DNA from: Nitrospiraceae bacterium
GTDB taxonomy: Bacteria > Nitrospirota > Nitrospiria > Nitrospirales > Nitrospiraceae
DNA: 42,250 bases
Reading direction: 5' to 3'
NCBI GenBank assembly: GCA_013140715.1
Contig: JABFSG010000069.1
Span: 1 to 42,250 of the forward strand
Position 1 is the first letter of the stretch. Every line of letters starts with the position of its first letter. Shown piece after piece: positions 24,270-33,782 of the stretch. Position numbers and translations under genes: made by a program. The notes beneath the pieces are model-generated. The model was not told the DNA's origin and did not search any database. It was given only the letters and a program-made list of their open reading frames with translations.

Positions 24270-25259
24270 TCAAATCTTCATCGCTTCGCTCACATCGTTG
24301 AGCGTTGCTTTGGCGACCTCGCCGGCCCTGCGGCTCCCTTCAGTCACGATGTCGTTCAGGTATGCGGAATCTTTGCTCAGGCGCGCGCGCGCATCCCACA
24401 TCGGCGCCATTCGTTCCACCACTCGATCGGCCACAAGTTTCTTGCAATCGATACAACCGATGGCGGCAGTCCGGCATTCGGTATTAATCTGCTCCTGAAT
24501 CGTCGGCAATGAAAAGGTTTTGTGAAAATCGTACACAGGGCAGAGGTCCGGGTTTCCTGGGTCGTGGCGCCGGACTCGGGCTGGATCGGTGACCATCGTC
24601 TTGAGTTTCTGGCGCACGACCGGTTCGGGGTCGGACAGGTTGATCGTGTTGTTGTAGCTCTTGCTCATCTTCCGGCCATCGGTGCCGAGTACTTTCGGAA
24701 ATCTGGTGAGCTGTTCCATCGGTTCCGGAAACACCGGCTTGTAGAGGCTATTGAACCGGCGGGCCAGTTCCCTGGTGAGTTCGAGGTGCGGCAGTTGGTC
24801 TTTGCCCACCGGTACGAAGTCCGGCTTGTAGATGAGGATATCTGCGGCTTGCAAGACCGGATAGCCGAGAAATCCGTAGGTGGTCAAATCTCGCTCCTTC
24901 AGCTGTTCCTGTTTTTCTTTATAGGTTGGATTCCGCTCCAGCCAGGAAGTAGGAATGATCATGGAGAGCAAGAGGTGCAAGACGGCATGTTCTGGGATAC
25001 GCGATTGCACGAACACGGTCGCTTTCGCCGGATCGATGCCGGCGGCCAGCCAATCGATCAACAACTCGCGGACGAATTCTTTGATGCGGCTCGTATCGGC
25101 ATAATTTGTCGAGAGTGCGTGCCAGTCTGCGACAAAAAAATAGCACTCGAATTCGTTCTGAAGGCCTTTCCAATTTTCCAACGCGCCGAGATAGTTGCCG
25201 AGGTGCAGCAGTCCGCTCGGCTGCATGCCGCTGAGGACTCGTTTTTTTTGTATGGTCAT
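24270..25259 (-). CDS. trpS: Tryptophanyl-tRNA synthetase
   Basis: 329 residues, the normal length for bacterial TrpRS. It charges tRNA-Trp with tryptophan. Class I signatures: PSGLLHLGNYLGAL (HIGH region, residues 14-27), GRKMSKSYNNTI (KMSKS), CYFFVADWHALS and the PVLQAADILIY specificity strand. The ATG at 25259 overlaps the stop codon of the upstream M50 protease gene by four bases, implying translational coupling. Confidence 0.97.
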   Translation of the reverse strand: MTIQKKRVLSGMQPSGLLHLGNYLGALENWKGLQNEFECYFFVADWHALSTNYADTSRIKEFVRELLIDWLAAGIDPAKATVFVQSRIPEHAVLHLLLSMIIPTSWLERNPTYKEKQEQLKERDLTTYGFLGYPVLQAADILIYKPDFVPVGKDQLPHLELTRELARRFNSLYKPVFPEPMEQLTRFPKVLGTDGRKMSKSYNNTINLSDPEPVVRQKLKTMVTDPARVRRHDPGNPDLCPVYDFHKTFSLPTIQEQINTECRTAAIGCIDCKKLVADRVVERMAPMWDARARLSKDSAYLNDIVTEGSRRAGEVAKATLNDVSEAMKI

Positions 25260-25999
25260 GGTGTGTTCCCTGCTCCGAGGCCGACGGCGGTGGAGAGAAT
25301 GGAGTTGGTGAGGCTGTGGGTCAAGGTGCCGGTGATGGTATGGATCAGATGAATCTGCGGGTCGAGTAGGATCAGCCCCATCAGGATGAACATGCCATAG
25401 GGTTCCACGCGCGCGAGCGCTATTGCCGCAGTCCTTGGGAGAAGGCTTGTGAGAATTCTTCCGCCATCCAATGGGGGAAGCGGCAGCAGATTGAACAGCA
25501 TCAAGAGCACATTAATCAAGACGGAGTAGACCGACATCACTGCGATCGGTAGGAGAAACATTTGGTGCCATGTGTCCTGTGGACCGTTGTCTTGCGATTT
25601 GGACCAGTAGTTGCCGATCTCCGGGTCGATCGACAATAGGAGCGCGAAGAGAAGAGCGCTGCCGACGGCCAGCGCGAGATTCATGGCAGGTCCTGCCGCT
25701 GCAACGAGCGCCATGTCGCGACGCGGTTGGCGCATGGCTCGTGGGTCGATCGGAACCGGTTTGGCCCATCCGATGAAGAATCCTCCCGGCAAGAGGAGGC
25801 AGATCAGGGGTAGGATGACGGTTCCGAACGGATCGATATGCGCCAGCGGGTTCATGGTGAGCCGGCCCTGGAGTTTGGCGGTTGAGTCGCCGCACCGATT
25901 GGCGACCCAGCCATGGGCATATTCGTGCAACACCATCGCGAAGAGCAGCGGCAGCGCCATGTAGGAAATCGTGTGGATAATCTGCGGTAAAGAATTCAT
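25256..25999 (-). CDS. Site-2 protease family membrane metalloprotease (M50)
   Basis: 247 residues with five to six hydrophobic segments. Zinc motif HEYAH (H25, E26, H29) lies in the first transmembrane helix after MALPLLFAMVL; the third ligand region is FNLLPLPPLDGGR. MNPLAHIDPFGT and GWAKPVPIDPR are hallmarks of the short, PDZ-less M50 subgroup often found next to trpS. It is an intramembrane protease of unknown substrate. Start 25999 has AAGGA upstream. Confidence 0.93.
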   Translation of the reverse strand: MNSLPQIIHTISYMALPLLFAMVLHEYAHGWVANRCGDSTAKLQGRLTMNPLAHIDPFGTVILPLICLLLPGGFFIGWAKPVPIDPRAMRQPRRDMALVAAAGPAMNLALAVGSALLFALLLSIDPEIGNYWSKSQDNGPQDTWHQMFLLPIAVMSVYSVLINVLLMLFNLLPLPPLDGGRILTSLLPRTAAIALARVEPYGMFILMGLILLDPQIHLIHTITGTLTHSLTNSILSTAVGLGAGNTP

Positions 26000-26010
26000 T
26001 TGCGTCCTTC

Positions 26011-27993
26011 TTAATTCACTTGAAGGAATCGTCCGTGTTTGATCTGAATGAGGAAGAGCGGCCGATTCAATGTCCCGTCCGGCCCAAAGGCCGCCGGGCC
26101 TGCAAGGGAAGAAAGGTCCGGCTGAGCCATCAGCTGCTCCTGGACGGCTTCGCCGGAGGAGGCGCCTTTGTGAACCGTATCGATTACCAATTTCGCCGCA
26201 TCGTAGCCCTGCATGGCAAAGAGTGTCGGGCTGGTTTGGAACCGCTTCTTGTACCGCTCGACAAAGTCATGCACGGTTGGAGTTTGGCTGTCTACGAAGA
26301 AGCCGTCGACGAACACGGCTCCATCGATCGAGGAATCGGCCGTGCGGGCGAAATCGGGCGAGTTCCATCCATTCGCGCCCAGGAAAGGAACTTTCATGTC
26401 GTGAAAATTGAGCTGAGAGGTAATGATGCCTGCGTCGGCCGCGCGACCTGGAATAAAGATCGCGTCGAAGCCAGGCGTATAGAGAACTTTTTTGTCCAGC
26501 TTGGTCAGTTTCCCGGGCAGCTTCGTCTGATCGATCGGTATGGATAAGCCATATTTCTTGAGGTCTTCCGCCTTCATGCGTTTGAGCTGGGCGCTCATGT
26601 CGGTTTCGCCCTCTTTGTAGGACTCAATGGCGATCACTTCCCCCTCGTGTTGGCGCACTTCCTGGGCAAAGAGCCGGGCCAGTTCGCGACCATAGGCGGT
26701 GTCGGGATGCAGGATGCAGAATCGGCGGAATCCCTGGTCCTTGATGGCATAGGCTGCGATCCGTTTCGCTTGAAGTTGAAATGTGAGCGCCGTGCTGAAC
26801 ATGTAGTTGCCGAGCCGTCGGACGTTGGGTAGGGTTGCCGTCGGTGTGATCAGGGGAATGTGAGCTCGTTCGGCCAGTTCCGCCATGACCGGCAGATTTT
26901 TCGAGAGGAGCGGACCGATCACGGCGAGAGGACGATCGGTGTTCAGCAGTTCGGAGAAGTCGTCTACAAATGAGGCAGGATCGGATTCAAGGTCTTTGAC
27001 GATGAGACCGACCGACGCATTCCCTGCCTTGTCTCTATTCGCTTCGACGGCCAGTTGAATTCCGCTCAGGACTTCATTGGCAAACGTGGCAAGTTTTCCT
27101 GAAAGCGGCAGGACTGCGGCGATGAAAAACTGGTTGGATTTCAGTTTGGCTTGGAGTGTCACCAGAAGTTCCGAGACTTTTTCTGCCTGCGGGTGTATCG
27201 GGAAGTTCACGAGAAATTGCTGGATTTGCCGGATGGCTTGGTGTTCCTCTCCACGGGTGATGTAGAGGTCGATGAGTCGAAGAGAGGCAACATCGCCGGG
27301 AAAGCTGCGTGGAAATGTGTCCCTAATTTGCTCAAGAGCTTTCTTGTCGGACGTCGACCCAGCCAGTTCGCGGATGCGGGCCCGAACGTCTTCCGCTTGG
27401 TCGTCGGTTCCTAGTGCCACTTCATCGAGCCAGGCCTGAATAGCACGGGCCGCGTCCTTTTTTTGCGCGTAGAATTCGCCGCTCAATTTGAGGGCTTCGC
27501 GTTTTGTGCGGTCATCCTTCGAAAGGTTGCGCAGGCCCGTCAAGATAGGCATGGCAAGATCGAGATTGCCCATCGCCGCATGGACTCGGGCTTGCATCAG
27601 CTTGCCTCGGTCCGACACCTCTGAGTCGGGAAATTCGGTTTGCAGTTGGCGCAAATACTTTAACGCCTCTGCATCTTGCTTTGCACGGTGCAGCGCTGCG
27701 CCGAGGAGCAGGTATGTATCGTCGAGCAGATCGGGCTTCGGAGGGGTTGCCAGAAATCGACGGAGGATGGTGAGGGCTTCTTCGGCCTGATCCGCGTCGA
27801 TGAGGCGTTTGGCCTGGTTCAGCGTCGGATGGTTTGCCGGTACAGCCGATCCTGTTTCTGCGTAGACAGGGGAATCGAATGCGAACCCGATGATAAGCCA
27901 GGACATGCTCAAAGCCAGGATCAGCGCAGGGCGCCAGAGCATTGAACGTAGGTATGGGCGATGTGCAATCAACGATGCCGACGGGCGGGCCAT
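26011..27993 (-). CDS. TPR plus periplasmic-binding-fold protein (LpoA / ABC substrate-binding type)
   Basis: 660 residues from ATG 27993, which has AGGA upstream; longer starts to 28095 would put charged residues before the signal. A hydrophobic segment (LWRPALILALSMSWLIIGFA) ends near VYAE, so it is exported. Residues about 55-290 hold TPR-like helical repeats (LDDTYLLLGAALHRAKQDAE). Residues about 300-655 are a type I periplasmic-binding domain: FFIAAVLPLSGKLA, GIQLAVEAN, PLAVIGPLLSKN, PLITPTATLP and YMFSTALTFQLQAKRIAAYA. This TPR+PBP arrangement resembles LpoA-type activators of penicillin-binding proteins, but could also be a solute receptor. It is divergent from the recombinase gene. 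Confidence 0.82.
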   Translation of the reverse strand: MARPSASLIAHRPYLRSMLWRPALILALSMSWLIIGFAFDSPVYAETGSAVPANHPTLNQAKRLIDADQAEEALTILRRFLATPPKPDLLDDTYLLLGAALHRAKQDAEALKYLRQLQTEFPDSEVSDRGKLMQARVHAAMGNLDLAMPILTGLRNLSKDDRTKREALKLSGEFYAQKKDAARAIQAWLDEVALGTDDQAEDVRARIRELAGSTSDKKALEQIRDTFPRSFPGDVASLRLIDLYITRGEEHQAIRQIQQFLVNFPIHPQAEKVSELLVTLQAKLKSNQFFIAAVLPLSGKLATFANEVLSGIQLAVEANRDKAGNASVGLIVKDLESDPASFVDDFSELLNTDRPLAVIGPLLSKNLPVMAELAERAHIPLITPTATLPNVRRLGNYMFSTALTFQLQAKRIAAYAIKDQGFRRFCILHPDTAYGRELARLFAQEVRQHEGEVIAIESYKEGETDMSAQLKRMKAEDLKKYGLSIPIDQTKLPGKLTKLDKKVLYTPGFDAIFIPGRAADAGIITSQLNFHDMKVPFLGANGWNSPDFARTADSSIDGAVFVDGFFVDSQTPTVHDFVERYKKRFQTSPTLFAMQGYDAAKLVIDTVHKGASSGEAVQEQLMAQPDLSSLAGPAAFGPDGTLNRPLFLIQIKHGRFLQVN

Positions 27994-28121
27994 GAGTTCC
28001 TGAGCGGTGTGACTGTATGTCATGCGCATGTGACTACTATCGGAAACCCTGTGGGGTGTCAAGGTAAACTCCCCCAGAGAATTCGTTGTGTTCATCCGAG
28101 TGATTGGCTATCATCGCACAG

Positions 28122-29039
28122 ATGATCCTGGATCCGCTGGCCGAGCGATATTTGAGCCATCTCCGTGTGGAGGGTGGTCTTTCCGTCAACACGGTTGAAG
28201 CCTATCGCCGCGACTTGAGTAAGTTCCACTCCTACTTACATCGAACCGGCGCCATCCTGCTGGGGGTTCCTACACCGGAGACCATGACAGGATTTCTCCG
28301 GTCCTTGCAGGAAGCACGGTTATCTCGCACATCCTCGGTCCGTTGTCTCTCGGCTATTCGTGGATGGTTCCGGTTTCTGATGAGGGAACGGATGATTGAG
28401 GAGAGTCCTACCATCGGCCTGGCTCCGATATCTCGCGGCGTTCGACTGCCCAAAACGCTGTCGCAGCAAGAGGTCATGGCATTGTTGGATCTGGGGGCGG
28501 TTCCAACCCTCGAAGATTTGCGTGACCGCACGATGGTGGAGTTACTCTATGCGACGGGGCTTCGCGTATCGGAGTTGGTTATGACTGAAATTGCGCAGAT
28601 GAATCTTGATGTCGGCTATCTCCGGGTCACAGGCAAGGGGGCGAAGCAGCGTCTTGTCCCAATGGGGGAAGTGGCTCGACAGTTACTGCTGCAGTATGTG
28701 GAAGAGGCGCGGCCGCGGCTTCTCAAGAAACGGACTTCTCGGTATGTATTTGTGTCGAGGCGGGGCGGCCCCTTGACGCGGCAAGCCTTTTGGAAGTTGC
28801 TGCGAAGTCGTGCGCGGCGCGCGGGGATTACCAAGGTCATTTCGCCTCACATGCTCCGGCATTCCTTTGCGACGCATCTGATCGAGGGAGGTGCGGATCT
28901 TCGGTCTGTGCAGGTGATGCTCGGCCATGCAAATATTGCCACGACGCAGATCTACACGCACATTGAACGGGGACGATTGAAGTTGGTGCATGACAGATAT
29001 TTTCCTCGGGCCGAGCGGCGACATGAGGGAAAATCATAA
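28122..29039 (+). CDS. Tyrosine recombinase XerC/XerD
   Basis: 305 residues from ATG 28122; a TTG at 28104 is the alternative start. The N-terminal core-binding domain (FRxY-like YLSHLRVEGGLSVNTVEAYR) and catalytic domain are complete. The catalytic set is R148 (ATGLRVSEL), K172 (VTGKGAKQR), H243 and R246 (HMLRHSFATHL), H269 (LGHANIATTQ) and Y278. It resolves chromosome dimers at dif with its partner. Sequence alone does not settle XerC versus XerD, though length and motifs lean to XerD. No neighbouring mobile element is present, so it is a housekeeping Xer. Confidence 0.93.
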   Translation: MILDPLAERYLSHLRVEGGLSVNTVEAYRRDLSKFHSYLHRTGAILLGVPTPETMTGFLRSLQEARLSRTSSVRCLSAIRGWFRFLMRERMIEESPTIGLAPISRGVRLPKTLSQQEVMALLDLGAVPTLEDLRDRTMVELLYATGLRVSELVMTEIAQMNLDVGYLRVTGKGAKQRLVPMGEVARQLLLQYVEEARPRLLKKRTSRYVFVSRRGGPLTRQAFWKLLRSRARRAGITKVISPHMLRHSFATHLIEGGADLRSVQVMLGHANIATTQIYTHIERGRLKLVHDRYFPRAERRHEGKS

Positions 29040-29160
29040 TCACAGCGTCATGATTCATCTGAAAGAAATATCCCATGGCTGAAAAAGCAAGAAGAGTGCG
29101 AGATTCGATTGACAAGGCTAGGTGGAGTTGGTAGCATCCTCAAAGGTTGTTAAGGAAATC

Positions 29161-29236
29161 AGGCGGATAGCTCAGTTGGGAGAGCGCTGCCCTTACAAGG
29201 CAGGGGTCACAGGTTCGATCCCTGTTCCGCCTACCA
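29161..29236 (+). tRNA. tRNA-Val (UAC)
   Basis: Full cloverleaf: acceptor aggcgga (29161-29167) pairs with tccgcct (29226-29232). The anticodon loop cttacaa gives anticodon TAC at 29194-29196, and the T loop is ttcgatc. CCA is encoded (29234-29236). Confidence 0.95.
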
Positions 29237-29360
29237 TCAAGAAAGCTGGTTCATGGGGGCCGGGACAGATTGTTGAGCATGAATAATGAAATGTTAGACA
29301 GGACCGACCGCTAGATATAGTCGTGTCACCCACATCTCCCGCTATAAGTTGAAGCTTCGA

Positions 29361-29437
29361 GGGGCCGTCGTTCAGCTGGTTAGGACGCCAGATTGTCAAT
29401 CTGGAGGTCGCGGGTTCAAATCCCGTCGGCCCCGCCA
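29361..29437 (+). tRNA. tRNA-Asp (GUC)
   Basis: Full cloverleaf: acceptor ggggccg (29361-29367) pairs with cggcccc (29427-29433). Anticodon stem ccaga/tctgg around loop ttgtcaa gives anticodon GTC. T loop is ttcaaat and CCA is encoded (29435-29437). Confidence 0.95.
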
Positions 29438-29511
29438 TTTTCTCCAGGGTTTGCTAGACTCCGTAGGCAGGACAGTGAATATTTTCTAGAGCCGGGAAAG
29501 GTTATTTCCGC

Positions 29512-30216
29512 ATGTTTCAGACAGGTCTCGTCGGAATGCTGGGTTCGCTCGGCTCAGTCTCGAAAGTCGTGCTCGTACTCCTGTTTTGCTTCTCCGTCAT
29601 TTCGTGGGCCATTATTTTCGTCAAATGGCGGGCATTTCGAGTGGCAGACCACGAGGATCAGAGGTTTCTGTCGCTTCTGGTGAAAACCCGGGATTTGGAT
29701 GAACTCTATCGGCAGGTGCGACGAGTAGAAGGAAGCCCTAGTGCAATTGTCTTCGAAGGCCTGATGGAGCGTGTAGGGTCCGTTCGAGCCGAGGAAAGAA
29801 ATGGTACCGGGTCAGAACCGGTTGATCGGCATATCATCGAACGGACAGCATCGCATCTTGGCCAGATCCAGATTTCCCGGCTTGAGGCCTATCTCCCGTT
29901 TCTTGCCACGACGGGAAATATTACTCCGTTTATCGGACTGCTTGGAACGGTGATGGGGATCATCGATGCGTTTCGTGAGATCGGCACCCAAGGGACCGCC
30001 AGTATTTCCGCTGTCGCTCCCGGCGTAGCCGAGGCTTTGATCGCGACGGCGGCCGGACTTTTCACGGCTATTCCAGCAGTCATCGCCTACAACTACTTCC
30101 TCACTCGGATTCGCAGCACGGCGTTTAGGCTGGATTCGGTCTCCATCGAGATGCTGTCATCCCTTTCGACCGCAGCACCGAAGACGAAGCCAGTTCCGGT
30201 CGGAGTTCGAGGATGA
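29512..30216 (+). CDS. tolQ: TolQ, proton-channel subunit of Tol-Pal
   Basis: 234 residues, MotA/TolQ/ExbB family. First transmembrane helix at about 18-37 (KVVLVLLFCFSVISWAIIF), a cytoplasmic loop, then two helices in LPFLATTGNITPFIGLLGTV and ALIATAAGLFTAIPAVIAYN. The T and A residues facing the pore are conserved. With TolR it uses the proton gradient to energise envelope constriction during division. It begins 75 bp after tRNA-Asp and overlaps tolR by four bases. Confidence 0.95.
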   Translation: MFQTGLVGMLGSLGSVSKVVLVLLFCFSVISWAIIFVKWRAFRVADHEDQRFLSLLVKTRDLDELYRQVRRVEGSPSAIVFEGLMERVGSVRAEERNGTGSEPVDRHIIERTASHLGQIQISRLEAYLPFLATTGNITPFIGLLGTVMGIIDAFREIGTQGTASISAVAPGVAEALIATAAGLFTAIPAVIAYNYFLTRIRSTAFRLDSVSIEMLSSLSTAAPKTKPVPVGVRG

Positions 30217-30665
30217 CCCTAGAGTCCCGTCACCGTCGGTTTCTGGCAGAGATCAACGTCATCCCCCTCGTCGATGTGGTCCTTGTCCTCCTAGTGATTT
30301 TCATGGTCACTGCGCCGATGCTGTATCGAGGAATGGACATTAAGTTGCCGACTTCTGCCACGAATACGATCAAAGCGGAAATGCGCACGGTGCTTACGAT
30401 CGAAACGGATCAACGGCTGTATCTCGACAAAGACCCGGTTGGAGTCGCTCAGCTAGAACAAAAATTGAAGCTTCTGAAACAGGACCATCCCGATGTGTCG
30501 CTCTATCTCAGGGCGGATCGCGAAGTACCCTACGGCGTCGTAGTGCAAGTCATGGACGGTGTGAAGAAAGCCGGGATCGAGAAGATCGGCATGGTGACGG
30601 ATCCGGTCGGGCCTGAGCGTGTGGGAGAGCCACAGTTTCCGCCCCTCCCGCCGCGAAAAAAATAA
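30213..30665 (+). CDS. tolR: TolR, ExbD/TolR family
   Basis: 150 residues. A single transmembrane helix begins at INVIPLVDVVLVLLVIFMVT with the essential aspartate D21 in PLVDVVLV. The periplasmic domain contains LPTSAT, YLDKDPVG, LYLRADREVPYGVVVQVMD and GIEKIGMVTDP. It is the plug/stator partner of TolQ. Start overlaps tolQ stop (ATGA). Confidence 0.95.
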   Translation: MTLESRHRRFLAEINVIPLVDVVLVLLVIFMVTAPMLYRGMDIKLPTSATNTIKAEMRTVLTIETDQRLYLDKDPVGVAQLEQKLKLLKQDHPDVSLYLRADREVPYGVVVQVMDGVKKAGIEKIGMVTDPVGPERVGEPQFPPLPPRKK

Positions 30666-30695
30666 TGCAACGCTTGTGTGAGGGGGCTGGTTGTT

Positions 30696-31643
30696 ATGAC
30701 GTCTCAGGCGTCGATTCCGTCAAGCCCATGGTTCGATCAGGAGGATCAGTCCAGGCTGTTCTCTCGGCTCAAGCGAACGGTGGTGCTGTCGCTCGTTTTT
30801 CATCTGGTCGTCTTGCTTGCTGCGACTGGACTTCGGCTTCCGCACCAGAGTGAACGGCCTTTGACGTCTGTGGAAGTGTCGCTGGTCAGTCTGCCAACGC
30901 CTCCGAAGCAAGCAGAGCCGGCGAAGCCGGTCGAGCCAAAAAAAGCTTTAGATGTGAAGCCGGCACCGGCGCCATCGGTCAAAGCGGTCGTTCCGAATGT
31001 AGCCCCTTCCGTTGCGCCACCGATAGTAGGCGAGAAACGAAGGGACATCCTGCAGGATCTTCAGCTTCCGCCTGATGCGCCGAAGATTGGAGACTTGAGT
31101 CCTGCGACAAAGTCGGCAGTTCAAGCCCAACCGGTGGCGAAGCTTCCACCGAGGTCTTCCGTCAGCGATGATCTGAATCGTGAATTGGAGGAAGAACTAA
31201 AAAAGATCAAGCAGATTCAGCCTGCAGCCAAGCTGGAAATCCCGAAAGAGGTGAAACCGGTTGAGCCATACGCCAAGCTGACGCCCCAGCAAGAGGTGAA
31301 ACTTCCGACAGTCAAGGCCCCCGAGACGACCTTGAAGATTTCAGGGACAGCCGGGTCGAATCCTTACTGGGCACGAGTACAGTCGATTATCAGCAGCCAG
31401 TGGGAGCCGCCTCCGGTGGATATGGCGGGGCAAACCTATACGATGACCGTCAGGTTTCGGCTTCAACGCGATGGGACGATTAAAGATGTGGTGGTGCAAC
31501 AGTCGTCCGGGAACGCCTATTTCGATATAGCGGGCCAGCGTGCCGTATTGCGGCCTCGAATCCTGCCGGTGTTTCCTGCAGAAATGGCAGATAGTTATAA
31601 AGATGTAGAAATGGTATTTCGAGTCGGAGAATCGGTCGGATGA
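30696..31643 (+). CDS. tolA: TolA/TonB-like energy transducer
   Basis: 315 residues from ATG 30696, which has AGGGGGC upstream; a GTG at 30678 is less likely. One transmembrane helix (about 29-46, VVLSLVFHLVVLLAATG) is followed by a long proline/lysine/alanine-rich periplasmic arm (EPAKPVEPKKALDVKPAPAP). A C-terminal TonB/TolA domain holds NPYWARVQSIISSQWEPPP and FRLQRDGTIKDVVVQQSSGN. Position between tolR and tolB argues for TolA function, although the C-terminal domain reads as TonB-type. It overlaps tolB by four bases. Confidence 0.88.
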   Translation: MTSQASIPSSPWFDQEDQSRLFSRLKRTVVLSLVFHLVVLLAATGLRLPHQSERPLTSVEVSLVSLPTPPKQAEPAKPVEPKKALDVKPAPAPSVKAVVPNVAPSVAPPIVGEKRRDILQDLQLPPDAPKIGDLSPATKSAVQAQPVAKLPPRSSVSDDLNRELEEELKKIKQIQPAAKLEIPKEVKPVEPYAKLTPQQEVKLPTVKAPETTLKISGTAGSNPYWARVQSIISSQWEPPPVDMAGQTYTMTVRFRLQRDGTIKDVVVQQSSGNAYFDIAGQRAVLRPRILPVFPAEMADSYKDVEMVFRVGESVG

Positions 31644-32980
31644 GACAGGCGAAATTGATCAGTGTCTGGGTTGGGGGAGCGCTGTTGTTGGCGGGCGCTG
31701 TCGGTATTCTTGAGTCCGGGGCTTCGGATGTGTTCCTTGAAGCCACCCGTCCGGATTTCCAGAAGATTTCCCTGGGCATTGCGGGGATACAAAACGGGGG
31801 CGGACCCGATTGGTTGGGAGGGCGAATCGAAGAAGTCCTCAAAAAAGATGTGAAACGTTCCTTGGTCTTCGATCTGGTGGATTTGCCCAGCCTTGGGATT
31901 GCCACGTCCGATATCGGCAACGGGACGGGGAATGGCTCCAAAGCTGTCTTCAAACAAGCAGCGGAGAAGGGTGTCTCGGTCTTGGTCTGGGGAAAAGCCG
32001 CTCTGAAAGAGGCGCAGAAGGATGCCGATGTGAACATGGAAGGCTTCGTCTATGACAGCGGCAGCGACGAAGTCGTAGGGGGAAAACGTTATGCTGGATC
32101 GCCGTCGGTTGTGCGGCTGATGGCGCATCGTTTTGTCGACGAGCTGGTGTTTCGTTACACGGGCGAGCCCGGCATCGCGCGGACGAAGATCGCGTATGTG
32201 GCTCAACAGGGGGCTGCTCGGGAGTTGTTCGTGATGGATTATGACGGTTACGATGCGCGTCAACTCACTGCCGACGGATTTCTGAACCTCATGCCGCAAT
32301 GGTCTCCGGATCGCCGGTTCATTGTGTTCACGTCTTATCGCGATCGCCATACACAAAACATCGATATGATCGAACTGGCAACAGGTAAGCGGTGGACCCT
32401 TATATCTCTGGGGGGATTGAATATCACTCCGGCCTTGTCCCCCGATGGGAACTTTTTGGCGTTTGCCTCCAGTCACGAAGGCAACTCCGAACTCTATCGG
32501 CTGGACACAAGGACCAAAGCTATCCAACGATTGACGGTAAACCCGTCCGGGGACTTGTCTCCCTCCTGGTCTCCCAATGGGAGAGACCTGGTGTTTGTGT
32601 CGGACCGGGGTGGCGGACCCCAACTGTTCTTGATGGGCTCAGATGGGACGAATGTACGCCGTCTGACGTTTGAAGGCGATTATAATGCTGCGCCGGCTTG
32701 GTCGCCGAGAGGGAACTGGATTGCGTATGTGTGCCGGACGCAAAAAGAATACAAGCTCTGTGTCATCTCACCGGACGGACAAAAGCGAATGCAATTGACG
32801 ACAGGGCCTGGTGTCGACGATTCGCCCTCCTGGTCGCCGGACGGCCGGCATCTGGTGTTCAGTTCGACGGCTGAAGGAAAGAGCCATATTTATATGATCG
32901 ATGCCGATGGTAAAGACATCGAACGTCTTACGTTCCAGGGGACGCATAATAGTGCGCCCTCCTGGTCTCCGGCATCGTGA
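31640..32980 (+). CDS. tolB: TolB, periplasmic beta-propeller
   Basis: 446 residues, close to the usual 430. A signal-like N-terminus (ISVWVGGALLLAGAVGI) is followed by the TolB N-terminal domain and then repeated propeller blades with the WSPDG/LSPDG/WSPNG motif (PQWSPDRR, ALSPDGNF, SWSPNGRD, AWSPRGNW, SWSPDGRH, SWSPAS). It binds Pal and links it to TolA. Part of the tolQRAB-pal unit. Confidence 0.96.
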   Translation: MRQAKLISVWVGGALLLAGAVGILESGASDVFLEATRPDFQKISLGIAGIQNGGGPDWLGGRIEEVLKKDVKRSLVFDLVDLPSLGIATSDIGNGTGNGSKAVFKQAAEKGVSVLVWGKAALKEAQKDADVNMEGFVYDSGSDEVVGGKRYAGSPSVVRLMAHRFVDELVFRYTGEPGIARTKIAYVAQQGAARELFVMDYDGYDARQLTADGFLNLMPQWSPDRRFIVFTSYRDRHTQNIDMIELATGKRWTLISLGGLNITPALSPDGNFLAFASSHEGNSELYRLDTRTKAIQRLTVNPSGDLSPSWSPNGRDLVFVSDRGGGPQLFLMGSDGTNVRRLTFEGDYNAAPAWSPRGNWIAYVCRTQKEYKLCVISPDGQKRMQLTTGPGVDDSPSWSPDGRHLVFSSTAEGKSHIYMIDADGKDIERLTFQGTHNSAPSWSPAS

Positions 32981-33043
32981 CCGTATCGGATGGATGAAGG
33001 CAAAGGGCCGAGATTATTAACGTAGAAAAAGGAGAAGGATGAA

Positions 33044-33697
33044 ATGAACAAGACGATGTGTACATACGCTGTGGCGCTGGTGGCGAGCATGGCATTGATC
33101 GGTCTGTCCGGCTGCTCCAAAAAGTCCGTGCAGTCCGGCGGCGATTCGCAGTCCACTCAAGGGGCGGCGAAGGGAGGCGGTGTTGGCGGCTATCCGGATA
33201 CAGGGGTGCAGTCCGGTGGCGGCGGGCTTCGGGGTCTCGACAAGAACCCTTCAGAAGAGCGTGTCGGCAGTGGCACGATGCTGGCCAAGGTCGATCCTTC
33301 CAGCAATGCCGGACGACAATTGGATGAGATTCGTGCCGAACAGGCTGCTTCAGCCGCGGCGGGCTTACGAGATGTGTTTTTCGCCTACGATAGCTGGACG
33401 ATTTCCGAGGAAGGGCGTCAGGCATTGAGTCGCGATGCCGAGTGGATAAAGTCCAATCCGAACGTGTCGCTCAAGGTCGAGGGGCATTGTGACGAGCGCG
33501 GAACTTCCGCCTACAACCTTGTGCTCGGTGAGAAGCGGGCGAAGGCCGCGCGGAACTATCTGGTCGAGCTTGGTGTCGGTGCCAATCGGCTCTCTGTAGT
33601 GTCGTATGGGAAAGAGCGGCCGACCTGCACCGAACATGCGGAGTCGTGCTACCAGCAGAATCGCCGCGGGCATATTGTGGTGAAGACCGGAAAGTAA
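33044..33697 (+). CDS. pal: Pal, peptidoglycan-associated lipoprotein
   Basis: 217 residues. Signal peptide ends LIGLSGC with lipid-bearing C24. A glycine-rich linker (GGGVGGYPDTG) of some 80 residues is followed by an OmpA-like peptidoglycan-binding domain: VFFAYDSWTISEEG, LKVEGHCDERGTSAYN, LGEKRAKAARNYL and VSYGKERP. It anchors the outer membrane to peptidoglycan and partners TolB. AAGGA precedes the ATG. Confidence 0.96.
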   Translation: MNKTMCTYAVALVASMALIGLSGCSKKSVQSGGDSQSTQGAAKGGGVGGYPDTGVQSGGGGLRGLDKNPSEERVGSGTMLAKVDPSSNAGRQLDEIRAEQAASAAAGLRDVFFAYDSWTISEEGRQALSRDAEWIKSNPNVSLKVEGHCDERGTSAYNLVLGEKRAKAARNYLVELGVGANRLSVVSYGKERPTCTEHAESCYQQNRRGHIVVKTGK

Positions 33698-33782
33698 TCG
33701 CCGCGCTCTTCGTCTCAACGGTTGTGACTCCGTTGTTCGCAAAGAGAGGACAGGATATTCCTTTATCATAGTGGGTGGAACA

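Noticed and set aside
24522-25352. 276-codon frame opposite trpS
   Set aside because: trpS carries both synthetase signatures on the other strand; the antisense frame has no recognisable domain.
29193-29438. Minus-strand frame reading MAGPTGFEPATSRLTIW
   Set aside because: It is the antisense translation of the tRNA genes and the region between them; this peptide is a well-known spurious annotation.
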